A stretch of 64,000 nt of DNA, from the NCBI GenBank assembly GCA_031417395.1, contig JANOVM010000039.1, positions 8,183 to 72,182 on the forward strand. The letters run 5' to 3'. The stretch is from JADKIH01 sp031417395. GTDB taxonomy: Bacteria > Bacteroidota > Bacteroidia > AKYH767-A > 2013-40CM-41-45. Each line of letters begins with the position of its first letter. Position 1 is the stretch's first letter. The notes below the pieces were generated by a model. It was not told where the DNA came from. It was given only the letters and a program-made list of their open reading frames with translations, and did no database searches. This document shows, piece after piece, positions 45,517-53,385 of this stretch. The position numbers were made by a program, and so were the translations under genes.

Positions 45517-45906
45517 GTGCAAAGAAAGGAAGTTTATCTTCAAGAATCAAATATTGTTGAATCGAAGCGATTTTTAAATGAACGTATCGCTAATGATGAG
45601 TCTGTCATTTATATTGCCATGGAAGAAAATGAAAACCTATCAGCTTTTGTTCAGCTTTATCCATTTTTCACTTCTGTAGGCATGAAAAGAAGCTGGCTGC
45701 TGAATGATCTTTTTGTTATGGAAGAATTTAGAAATAAAGGTTTAGCCAAAAAACTAATTGAACAATGCAAACTACTTGCTCAGGAAACACATGCTAATGG
45801 ACTTTTACTGGAAACTTCCATTAATAATGAGGAAGGGAATAAATTATATCCCTCCATAGGATTTAATCTTGTAAACGAATCAAATTTTTATTTTTGGAAA
45901 GCATAA
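45517..45906 (+). CDS. GNAT acetyltransferase, apparently 5'-truncated
   Basis: 129 aa from a GTG at 45517, with an in-frame stop just upstream (45505). The sequence QLYPFF.SV, RSWLLNDLFV, RNKGLAKKLIE (acetyl-CoA-binding R/Q-x-x-G-x-A/G), LLETSINNEEGNKLYPSIGF matches the central and C-terminal parts of GNAT enzymes. Full-length relatives usually have ~25 more residues before the QESN segment, which would supply the first strand and helix; here that position is the divergent MFS start. So the gene is either N-terminally truncated or starts at the minimal core. Substrate unknown. Confidence 0.7.
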   Translation: MQRKEVYLQESNIVESKRFLNERIANDESVIYIAMEENENLSAFVQLYPFFTSVGMKRSWLLNDLFVMEEFRNKGLAKKLIEQCKLLAQETHANGLLLETSINNEEGNKLYPSIGFNLVNESNFYFWKA

Positions 45907-45986
45907 ATGTCGTTGAGTCTATTTTCAAATCGATTCGCATTTATTTGCTAATTTCGGATTAACATTCTCAAATTTTCAAATTAACG

Positions 45987-46004
45987 ATCCGTTAGCTATC
46001 GGAT
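45987..46004. repeat. 18-bp palindrome ATCCGTTAGCTATCGGAT (copy 3)
   Basis: One mismatch from ATCCGATAGCTATCGGAT. Its last base is the first base of the minus-strand DinB stop (46004-46006), so it abuts that gene's 3' end. Confidence 0.8.
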
Positions 46005-46504
46005 TATTTCATCGGTTCCATTCCCCACTGCGCCCATTCTTCTTTCGTCGGACCGTACACACCGATAACAGGCAGGTTGAGCATGCGCATTACAACAATC
46101 ATTTCAGCCCTGTGATGTGCCTGGTGGCGCACAAGGGTTGTTAGGGTTTGTCCGCGTTTCCACATTTCTCCATACATGTCATCAAGTAATTCGAGTTCTT
46201 TGTCTGTCCATTTGGCTTTTACAACTTCTGCTACAGAGAGGGCTCCTTTTTCGTAAATATCACAAAGTTCTTTTACGGATTCTCCATTGTAATCCAGTTG
46301 TTCCCTGACGCTTACTTTCAACCCAACACGAAGCAGCATTTCCTGCATGGTATGAATAAGATGCCAGCTTAGGAATCCCAATGAACGTACATTCGGATGT
46401 ATTGTTTTTTTAAGTGAGTCATCTTTAAGGTTCCTGAACAATTTCAGGGTGGCGCCGCTTTCGTATTCCCAGTCGCTTAAAAAATCGGAGATATGATGGT
46501 ACAT
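46004..46504 (-). CDS. DinB-family (YfiT-like) metal-dependent protein
   Basis: 166 aa four-helix bundle protein. Likely metal-binding histidines are His48 in LSWHLIHT and the HH of RHQAHHRAEM near residue 130. DinB family members are thiol-transferases, metal-dependent hydrolases or damage-response proteins; this one has no assigned role. It lies 32 bp downstream of the ABC ATP-binding gene, so it is probably co-transcribed with that transporter. The stop is embedded at the edge of an 18-bp palindrome. Confidence 0.85.
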   Translation of the reverse strand: MYHHISDFLSDWEYESGATLKLFRNLKDDSLKKTIHPNVRSLGFLSWHLIHTMQEMLLRVGLKVSVREQLDYNGESVKELCDIYEKGALSVAEVVKAKWTDKELELLDDMYGEMWKRGQTLTTLVRHQAHHRAEMIVVMRMLNLPVIGVYGPTKEEWAQWGMEPMK

Positions 46505-46536
46505 AATAGATGTTTTAACAAATATAAGAAATCACT

Positions 46537-47223
46537 TTATATTGATTTTGAAATTACAATTTTAGCATCCTCTTTCAGTTTTCCGAATAGTTCTTCTTCC
46601 ATAGTATGAAATTCATTTTTATGGAAAGATTTTATGAATCTTCCATTTTCTAAAAACATAATTTCATCGCAAATGTGAAATAGGGGATCGACAATATGAG
46701 AGGAAATGAAAATAGTTTTTCCTTTGTCGCGCAAAGCCAGTATAATTATCTCCAGAACTTTATTCGTTTCAAGGTCAAGACCGTTAAAGGGTTCGTCGAA
46801 AAGATAAACCGGACGGTCTTGCTTTAATACAGCAAGTAAAGCCAACTTCTTTTTCATTCCACTCGAATAGGTTTCAATGAGACTATCAAGAGGAAGTTTC
46901 ATGTACTCCTGCAAAATGGGAAGGTTAAAGCCATCATTGCTTTGATGAAAAATTTTCAGGTACTCATTGCCTGTAATGCCTGAATAGAAAAAATTATTTG
47001 TTTCCAGATAGCCTGAAGTTGCATTCGATATTTTTTCGTCGTTAAGTGTAATATCACCGGAGTCCGGTTTAATTCCGCAGGACAAGGTATTGAAGAAAGT
47101 TGTTTTACCCGCTCCATTAAATCCGACAATTCCATACAATTTTCCGATGGTGAAATCAACATTGATCTTATCCAATACTATCTTTTTGCCAAAACTTACT
47201 GAAACATTATTGATTTTAATCAT
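46537..47223 (-). CDS. ABC transporter ATP-binding protein
   Basis: 228 aa. Walker A is GFNGAGKTTFFN, the signature is YSSGMKKKLA, Walker B is VYLFDEPFNGLD, and the switch His lies in FISSHIVD. It overlaps the permease gene by 8 bp (47216-47223). With that single multi-helix permease it should form an exporter with two ATP-binding and two membrane subunits. The substrate is unknown. Confidence 0.9.
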   Translation of the reverse strand: MIKINNVSVSFGKKIVLDKINVDFTIGKLYGIVGFNGAGKTTFFNTLSCGIKPDSGDITLNDEKISNATSGYLETNNFFYSGITGNEYLKIFHQSNDGFNLPILQEYMKLPLDSLIETYSSGMKKKLALLAVLKQDRPVYLFDEPFNGLDLETNKVLEIIILALRDKGKTIFISSHIVDPLFHICDEIMFLENGRFIKSFHKNEFHTMEEELFGKLKEDAKIVISKSI

Positions 47224-48154
47224 TGAGGTAATTTAAAAGATTTGATTTTGCTTTACTGTAATAATAGATTGTCATCAACAATGGAATGGGTAACAGGAAG
47301 GGTAAAATTGAACCAAGTGTAACAAGGGATGCCATTATGTTATTTGCCGAAGAATTCTGCAAAGGTCTGTAGGTGCCGTATTTCATGCTGATGGCAAACC
47401 ATAATAACACTAATTGCATGAGCAGAAAAAGAGGAATAAGGACGTAATATTCAGGATTAAAAATAAAGTTAATAATTGCAATGGGCAGATAAATTAATAA
47501 GAGATGTTTGGAATGCTGAATGAATTTATTTCTTAGAAATAGTTTAACGTTTTGTCCGCCTTCTTTAAGAATATTGACAGGTTCACATTCACTGTAAAAC
47601 GAAATTATTGAAACGGTGATCAACCAGCACAATACCAAAGGAAGAATTCTAAACCAACTTAGCGAAAGTGCTGTAATGTAAAGCGGAAACAAAATAAAAT
47701 ATGATTTTCTAATGCCACTAATCCATTCAAAATTTGAAGCGGGTACAAGACGTGATAAATTTTTTAAATGAGTCTGCTTTTTTAAAGAATAAGTAATATA
47801 GGGTAGACATAATAATAAACATAAGAATGCAGGGTAAAAGTACCGGACATCAGTAAAAAGTGCAGTAAAGCTGAAGGGAAGTGTCAGCAAGGCATATTCT
47901 AAAAATATTTCCTTCCGGAAATTTCTTACATGTAGGAATAGAAAAAATTTATCTTTTCTGCTTAGCTGAATTGAGAAACATAAAAGAAAAAGTATTGCAA
48001 GCAGATGAATTGAATAAATCCCCATTGAATAGACTCTGTAAGACACATAGCTGAGATAAATTATAGTGCCTAAAATCAAGGGTAGATAAATGCCAAGTCC
48101 TTTGAGGATTCTTAATATTTGGCGGTAACGGATGTATAGTAAGACAGATTTCAT
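47216..48154 (-). CDS. ABC transporter permease, multi-helix
   Basis: 312 aa. About eight to ten hydrophobic segments are visible (YLPLILGTIIYLSYVSYR, SIHLLAILFLLCFSI, AFLCLLLCLPYITY, YFILFPLYITALSL, LLLIYLPIAIINFIF, LIPLFLLMQLVLLWF, LLPIPLLMTIYY). No conserved catalytic motif is expected. It is followed directly by the ATP-binding gene (8-bp overlap). Its divergent neighbour is nuoA, 412 bp away across a repeat-containing gap. Confidence 0.8.
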   Translation of the reverse strand: MKSVLLYIRYRQILRILKGLGIYLPLILGTIIYLSYVSYRVYSMGIYSIHLLAILFLLCFSIQLSRKDKFFLFLHVRNFRKEIFLEYALLTLPFSFTALFTDVRYFYPAFLCLLLCLPYITYSLKKQTHLKNLSRLVPASNFEWISGIRKSYFILFPLYITALSLSWFRILPLVLCWLITVSIISFYSECEPVNILKEGGQNVKLFLRNKFIQHSKHLLLIYLPIAIINFIFNPEYYVLIPLFLLMQLVLLWFAISMKYGTYRPLQNSSANNIMASLVTLGSILPFLLPIPLLMTIYYYSKAKSNLLNYLND

Positions 48155-48228
48155 TCAGGGAAATAATATCAATGTATCCTTTGTTGTTCTTAGAGGTTTT
48201 GTGTTTTAATATTTTATGTCTGGTTTTT

Positions 48229-48270
48229 AACACGGAGTACACTAAGGGCACTAAGATTCACAGAGAAAGG
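48229..48270. repeat. Interspersed element with ACTAAG sub-repeats
   Basis: Contains CACGGAGTAC, then ACTAAG twice (48241-48246 and 48250-48255), then CACAGAG. The pattern resembles simple-repeat intergenic elements frequent in Bacteroidota genomes (recognised from memory). Confidence 0.6.
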
Positions 48271-48541
48271 AGTAAGGTAGGAATTGGTGTTATTTCTTTG
48301 ATAACGCAGGCGTTTTGTTAATTACATTTTCATATATGCTAATCCACTTTTCAGGCGTTATTTCTTTTGATTGCATATTATAAGGTATGTAATTATTGAT
48401 AAATGGAATTAAGAAGAGGCTAATATAAGAATATAACGATTTAATGCTTAGCCATTTCCATCGATTTTTTTGGGACGGCAATGAACAATTAATATGGATA
48501 AACTCCGGTGGCAAACAAGCGTATATTCCAAACAAAAACCT

Positions 48542-48549
48542 TAAATTTG
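48542..48549 (+). promoter_or_regulatory. nuoA promoter -7 box (TAAATTTG)
   Basis: An exact TAnnTTTG match lies 18 bp before the nuoA ATG, giving a very short leader. No clear -33 box. Confidence 0.5.
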
Positions 48550-48566
48550 ACCTATTATTAAATACT

Positions 48567-48932
48567 ATGAGTAATCAGACTATTGAATACCTTCCAATCC
48601 TAATACAATTCCTTGTAGCTCTGGGGTTTGTAGCAACTACTATGGTTGCAACACACTATCTGGGTCCAAGGAGAAAATCTAAAATAAAGCTGGACGTATT
48701 TGAGTGTGGTATTGAAGCGCAGGGAAATGCCCGTATTCCATTTTCCATTAAATATTTCCTCGTTGCTATTTTATTTGTATTGTTCGATGTTGAAGTAATA
48801 TTTATGTATCCGTGGGCTGTGAACTTTAAGGAATTGGGAGTACAGGGTTTGTTAGAAATGTTATTCTTTATGGCCTTATTACTGATAGGCTTTTTTTATA
48901 TCATGAAAAAAGGTGCACTTAAATGGGAATAG
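48567..48932 (+). CDS. nuoA: NADH-quinone oxidoreductase subunit A
   Basis: 121 aa from the ATG at 48567; the frame upstream to 48444 has no ATG-supported start. Three transmembrane segments and the subunit A signature ECGIEAQGNAR with the conserved Cys39-type residue in VFECGIEAQG, plus FDVEVIFMYPW. It anchors the peripheral arm of complex I in the membrane. First gene of nuoABCDEF; the -7 box at 48542 is its likely promoter. The gap to nuoB is 15 bp. Confidence 0.95.
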   Translation: MSNQTIEYLPILIQFLVALGFVATTMVATHYLGPRRKSKIKLDVFECGIEAQGNARIPFSIKYFLVAILFVLFDVEVIFMYPWAVNFKELGVQGLLEMLFFMALLLIGFFYIMKKGALKWE

Positions 48933-48947
48933 GCCTAAATAATTGAA

Positions 48948-49511
48948 ATGAAAGAAATATTAAAATCATCTGAAGGTACAACAGTCGTTCAATCGCCTCC
49001 GGGCTATGAAGGTCCGGGTTTTTTTGCAACGTCACTGGATAAAGCTGTTGGTCTGGCAAGAAAAAATTCAATCTGGCCTTTACCGTTTGCAACGTCCTGT
49101 TGTGGTATTGAATTCATGGCAACCATGGCTTCCACTTACGACTTTGCGCGTTTTGGTGCTGAACGTTTAAGTTTTTCACCACGTCAAGCGGATCTATTAA
49201 TGGTCATGGGAACCATAGCAAAAAAAATGGGCCCCGTTCTTCGTCAGGTGTATGAGCAAATGGCAGAACCGCGTTGGGTATTATCTGTTGGTGCATGCGC
49301 TTCAAGCGGAGGAATCTTTGACTCATATTCCGTTTTACAAGGCATAGATCATATCATTCCTGTTGATGTTTACGTTCCCGGTTGTCCGCCGAGACCCGAA
49401 CAAATTCTCGACGGCATCTTAAACATTCAGAAATTAATACATAGTGAGTCACTCCGCAGAAGAAATTCTCCGGAATACAAAGCATTACTCTCTTCTTACG
49501 GAATGGAATAA
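48948..49511 (+). CDS. nuoB: NADH-quinone oxidoreductase subunit B
   Basis: 187 aa. It carries the terminal [4Fe-4S] cluster N2 that hands electrons to the quinone. Ligands visible are the adjacent Cys51-Cys52 (TSCCGIEFMA), Cys in VGACASSGG and Cys in YVPGCPPRP. Length and motifs are standard. It lies 15 bp after nuoA and 20 bp before nuoC. Confidence 0.97.
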   Translation: MKEILKSSEGTTVVQSPPGYEGPGFFATSLDKAVGLARKNSIWPLPFATSCCGIEFMATMASTYDFARFGAERLSFSPRQADLLMVMGTIAKKMGPVLRQVYEQMAEPRWVLSVGACASSGGIFDSYSVLQGIDHIIPVDVYVPGCPPRPEQILDGILNIQKLIHSESLRRRNSPEYKALLSSYGME

Positions 49512-49531
49512 TTATTTATCCAATTATCTGA

Positions 49532-50062
49532 ATGAGCAAACCGGAAATAACACAAATTGCAGAAGCGCTGAATGAAAAATTCGGAGAAGCCATCCTTTCT
49601 CAGGAACAGGCGTATGATTTTCCTGTATTTGTAGTGGACAAAAAAGAGCTTCTGAATATCATGCGTTTTCTGTATGACGACGACAGATTTCAATTTCGAT
49701 TCTTAACTACTCTTTGCGGAATTCATTTCCCCGATAAAGAAAAACCTTTTGCACTGATGGTGCAGTTGCATAGCCTGGTATATAATGTCAGGATACGATT
49801 CAAAGCATTCAGTAAAGCAGATGATTTACATTTCCCATCACTGACACCGGTTTTTTCAGCAGCGAATTGGATGGAAAGAGAAGCTTTCGATTTCTATGGG
49901 TTTCTTTTTGACGGTCATCCTAACCTGAAGAGAATTTTGAATGTTGATGACATGGATTATTTTCCACTGCGGAAAGAATATCCTGTAGAAGATCTTACAC
50001 GTACCGATAAAGACGATACCATGTTTGGCCGTAAACCTGCCGGTTTTAAAAAACTAAATTGA
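49532..50062 (+). CDS. nuoC: NADH-quinone oxidoreductase subunit C
   Basis: 176 aa. Peripheral-arm connector subunit; signature WMEREAFDFYGFLFDGHPNLKRIL (subunit C/30 kDa family) near residues ~110-135, followed by FPLRKEYP. It contains no cofactor but scaffolds NuoB and NuoD. It is separate from nuoD here, not fused as in some bacteria. The gap to nuoD is 12 bp. Confidence 0.95.
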   Translation: MSKPEITQIAEALNEKFGEAILSQEQAYDFPVFVVDKKELLNIMRFLYDDDRFQFRFLTTLCGIHFPDKEKPFALMVQLHSLVYNVRIRFKAFSKADDLHFPSLTPVFSAANWMEREAFDFYGFLFDGHPNLKRILNVDDMDYFPLRKEYPVEDLTRTDKDDTMFGRKPAGFKKLN

Positions 50063-50074
50063 TTGAAAAGATAA

Positions 50075-51289
50075 ATGGAATTAACCACGGAAAAAGCACA
50101 GCAGGAACAAAAGAAACAGTACACAACACTGAATCTCGGCCCGACGCATCCGGCAACCCATGGAATTTTTCAGAATGTACTTACGATGGATGGCGAAATC
50201 ATCATCGATGCCGTTTCAACAATCGGTTACATTCATAGAGCTTTTGAAAAAATTGCAGAGCATAAGCCGTTCTATCAGGTTACGCCGCTTACTGACAGAT
50301 TGAATTACTGCTCATCGCCCATCAATAACCTTGGGTGGTTTATGACTGTTGAGAAACTCATTAAAGCGGAATTGCCGAAACGTGTAGAATACATGCGTGT
50401 CATTATCATGGAACTTTCACGCCTCTCTGATCACATTATTTGCAACAGTGTAATTGGTGTTGATACCGGTGCCATGACAGTCTTCCTTTATATTTTTCAA
50501 TGGAGAGAAAAAATTTATGAAATGTTCGAAGAAATCTGCGGTGCGCGCCTTACAACAAACATTGGCCGCATTGGAGGATTTGAAAGAGATTTCAGCGAGG
50601 TTTTCTGGAGAAAGTTAGATACGTTTTTAAAAGATTTCCCTGCAGGACTCAAAGAATTTGAAAAACTGCTTGTACGAAATAAAATATTCATGGACCGCAC
50701 CATTGGCTGCGGACCCATTTCAGCTGAAAGGGCATTGAATTATAGTTTCACCGGTCCTAATCTTAGAGCTGCCGGTGTAGATTATGATGTGCGCGTTATG
50801 AATCCATATTCTTCTTATCAGGAATTCGAATTTGATATCCCTCTTGGAACAAACGGTGATACCTACGATCGCTTTATGGTTCGTCAGGAAGAAATGTGGC
50901 AGAGTCTTAGGATTATTCATCAGGCACTTGATAAGTTAAAGAAACTCGACGATAAAAAATCATTTCACGCCGACATTCCATCTTTTTATCTTCCTCCAAA
51001 AGAAGAAGTGTATAATAATATGGAAGCGCTCATCTATCATTTTAAAGTGGTCATGGGTGAATCGGATGTTCCTGCCGGTGAAGTATATCATTGTGTTGAA
51101 GGCGGCAATGGTGAATTGGGATTTTATCTCATTAGCGACGGCGGACGACAACCGTTCCGACTGCACTTCAGAAGGCCTTGCTTTATTTATTATCAGGCTT
51201 ATCCTGAAATGATACGAGGCGCATTCCTGAGTGATGCCATTCTTACAATGAGTTCTATGAATGTTATTGCAGGAGAACTGGATGCTTAA
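50075..51289 (+). CDS. nuoD: NADH-quinone oxidoreductase subunit D
   Basis: 404 aa, normal for the 49 kDa-type subunit. Quinone-site and family landmarks: NLGPTHPATHGIFQ, GYIHRAFEKIAEHK, DRLNYCSSP, RIGGFERDF and GEVYHCVEGGNGELGFYL. It forms the quinone-binding pocket with NuoB and NuoH. It ends 63 bp before nuoE. Confidence 0.97.
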   Translation: MELTTEKAQQEQKKQYTTLNLGPTHPATHGIFQNVLTMDGEIIIDAVSTIGYIHRAFEKIAEHKPFYQVTPLTDRLNYCSSPINNLGWFMTVEKLIKAELPKRVEYMRVIIMELSRLSDHIICNSVIGVDTGAMTVFLYIFQWREKIYEMFEEICGARLTTNIGRIGGFERDFSEVFWRKLDTFLKDFPAGLKEFEKLLVRNKIFMDRTIGCGPISAERALNYSFTGPNLRAAGVDYDVRVMNPYSSYQEFEFDIPLGTNGDTYDRFMVRQEEMWQSLRIIHQALDKLKKLDDKKSFHADIPSFYLPPKEEVYNNMEALIYHFKVVMGESDVPAGEVYHCVEGGNGELGFYLISDGGRQPFRLHFRRPCFIYYQAYPEMIRGAFLSDAILTMSSMNVIAGELDA

Positions 51290-51352
51290 TATTTACCTTT
51301 AGCTTTTCTTGCTAAAGAGTATAAATGAAATATTAATAGTTTGAATTCTACT

Positions 51353-51895
51353 ATGAGTACGAAAGACATAAAATTTTCCGATTCGTCGATGGATTATGTG
51401 CAGCGGCTGATTAAACGTTACCCGGAAGGGAAACATAAGTCGGCGCTCATTCCCATTTTACATGTTGCTCAGGCCGAATTTGACGGTTGGCTTAGTTCTG
51501 ATGTTATGGATTATGTCGCTTCCATTTTGAAAATTCAGTCTGTGGAAGTATATGAAGTCGCTTCATTCTATTCTATGTTTAATCTCAAGCCTGTAGGCAA
51601 ATGTCACATAGAAGTATGCAGAACGAGTTCTTGTTGGCTTCGTGGCGCTGAAGATATTATTCAGCATCTCGAAAACAGATTGAAAATTAAAGTTGGGGAA
51701 ACTACTCCTGACGGAATGTTTACGTTAAAAACTGTTGAATGCCTCGGATCCTGCGGTACAGCGCCTATGATGCAGGTCGGCACAGACTTTTTTGAAAATC
51801 TTACGAAAGAAAAAACCGATAGTCTGTTGCAGCGTTTCAGCAAAGAGAACAAACGGAGAACATATTGCGATCAACCTGAAACACGGACAAACTAA
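51353..51895 (+). CDS. nuoE: NADH-quinone oxidoreductase subunit E
   Basis: 180 aa from the ATG at 51353; a TTG-started frame begins at 51341. It binds the [2Fe-2S] cluster N1a: VCRTSSCWL (C-x4-C) and ECLGSCGTAPMM (C-x3-C). The N-terminal part has the four-helix region (HKSALIPILHVAQ, VEVYEVASFYSMF). Its stop overlaps the nuoF ATG by 1 nt (TAATG), coupling the two subunits of the NADH-oxidising module. Confidence 0.95.
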   Translation: MSTKDIKFSDSSMDYVQRLIKRYPEGKHKSALIPILHVAQAEFDGWLSSDVMDYVASILKIQSVEVYEVASFYSMFNLKPVGKCHIEVCRTSSCWLRGAEDIIQHLENRLKIKVGETTPDGMFTLKTVECLGSCGTAPMMQVGTDFFENLTKEKTDSLLQRFSKENKRRTYCDQPETRTN

Positions 51896-53217
51896 TGGGA
51901 AAAAAACTTTTACTTCAATACGATCACATTCCCGGTATTCAATCATACGATGTTTACAGGAAAAATAATGGCTATGCTTCTGTTGAAAAAGCGATTAAGA
52001 CCATGGCGCCGGATGCTGTCACTGAAGAGGTGAAGAAGAGCGGACTTCGCGGACGTGGAGGAGCTGGCTTTCCGACAGGAATGAAGTGGGGATTTCTTGC
52101 AAAACCTCCCGGAGTGGCCCGTTACCTCGTCTGCAATGCAGATGAATCGGAACCCGGTACATTCAAAGATCGCTATTTAATGGAGCGCCTTCCGCATCTT
52201 CTTATTGAAGGAATGATTACATCGAGTTATGCTTTGGGCGCGAATACATCCTTCATTTATATACGCGGTGAATATTTTTACATCACACATATCCTGAACA
52301 AAGCCATTGACGAAGCGTATCAAAATGGCTGGTTGGGAAAAAATATATTAGGCACAGATTATTCACTCGACCTTTACGTTCACGTTGGAGCTGGTGCATA
52401 CATCTGCGGTGAAGAAACTGCTTTGCTTGAATCACTGGAAGGTAAGCGCGGCAATCCACGAATCAAACCACCTTTCCCGGCTATTGCGGGATTGTATGGT
52501 TGTCCGACAGTTGTAAATAATGTAGAGACGATTACAGCAGTTGTTCCAATCATTAACGATGGCGGTGAAGCCTATGCTAAAATCGGAATAGGAAAAAGCA
52601 CAGGCACAAAATTAATTTCCGCAAGCGGACATATCAACAAGCCCGGTGTTTACGAAATTGAAATGGGTGTTCCCGTAGAAGAGTTTATATACAGCGAGGA
52701 ATATTGCGGAGGAATATGGAATGGTAAAAAACTAAAAGCAGTTGTTGCCGGTGGTTCTTCCGTTCCGATTTTACCGGCTGAATTAATATTAAGAACAGTC
52801 AATGGCGAACCGCGATTGATGTCATATGAATCCCTAGCTGATGGCGGCTTTGCAACAGGCACCATGCTTGGATCGGGAGGCTTCATTGTTATGGATGAAA
52901 CAACAAGTATTGTAAAGAATCTCTGGAACTTTACCCGCTTCTATCACCACGAAAGCTGTGGACAATGCTCACCCTGTCGAGAAGGAACGGGATGGATGGA
53001 GAAAATTCTTCACCGTTTGCTTGAAGGTCATGGAAAAATGAGTGATGTTGATTTGCTTTGGGATATTCAATCCAAAATAGAAGGCAAGACTATTTGCCCG
53101 CTGGGTGATGCTGCTGCTTGGCCGGTGGCTAGTGCAATACGGCATTTTAGGTCGGAGTTTGAAGCGATGGTGGAACATATTGAACCTGTTCAGAAGACCA
53201 GTAAAATTGTTGCTTAA
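51895..53217 (+). CDS. nuoF: NADH-quinone oxidoreductase subunit F (NADH and FMN-binding)
   Basis: 440 aa. It oxidises NADH through FMN and a [4Fe-4S] cluster. Motifs: LRGRGGAGFPTG (NADH/FMN loop), GAGAYICGEETALLESLEG (FMN/NADH), ESCGQCSPCREGT (CxxCxxC Fe-S) and TICPLGDAA (fourth Cys). The normal downstream gene would be nuoG, but in this genome the next plus-strand gene is a T9SS protein at 53386, and nuoG appears only at 62977. Confidence 0.97.
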   Translation: MGKKLLLQYDHIPGIQSYDVYRKNNGYASVEKAIKTMAPDAVTEEVKKSGLRGRGGAGFPTGMKWGFLAKPPGVARYLVCNADESEPGTFKDRYLMERLPHLLIEGMITSSYALGANTSFIYIRGEYFYITHILNKAIDEAYQNGWLGKNILGTDYSLDLYVHVGAGAYICGEETALLESLEGKRGNPRIKPPFPAIAGLYGCPTVVNNVETITAVVPIINDGGEAYAKIGIGKSTGTKLISASGHINKPGVYEIEMGVPVEEFIYSEEYCGGIWNGKKLKAVVAGGSSVPILPAELILRTVNGEPRLMSYESLADGGFATGTMLGSGGFIVMDETTSIVKNLWNFTRFYHHESCGQCSPCREGTGWMEKILHRLLEGHGKMSDVDLLWDIQSKIEGKTICPLGDAAAWPVASAIRHFRSEFEAMVEHIEPVQKTSKIVA

Positions 53218-53311
53218 TAGGATGGAAGTGCAATTTTTGATTTACTGATTTTTGAAATTTCAAATCCTGCCTAATTCACTAATGAATGGTAGTTTTACGT
53301 TGATTTATTTT

Positions 53312-53319
53312 TATCTTTG
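53312..53319 (+). promoter_or_regulatory. -7 box (TATCTTTG) before the T9SS protein at 53386
   Basis: An exact TAnnTTTG match lies 67 bp upstream of the ATG and 95 bp after the nuoF stop, suggesting the T9SS gene has its own promoter rather than belonging to the nuo operon. Confidence 0.45.
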
Positions 53320-53385
53320 ATATTAGCTAATTGTAGTACTTACTCTCTGGCAAGTTTCTGTTCTTTTAAATTTTAATTGAAAAAA

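Larger units (their letters stand above)
48155..48566. other. Intergenic gap upstream of nuoA with repeat and promoter
   Basis: Contains the repeat at 48229-48270 and the nuoA -7 box at 48542. A minus-strand frame at 48290-48535 (81 codons, ending ITPEKWISIYENVINKTPALSKK) looks protein-like at its C-terminus and might be a relic, but no support beyond that was found. Confidence 0.5.

Noticed and set aside
48290..48535. 81-codon minus-strand ORF overlapping nuoA upstream sequence
   Set aside because: It overlaps the nuoA promoter region; protein-like only at its C-terminus, so at most a relic.
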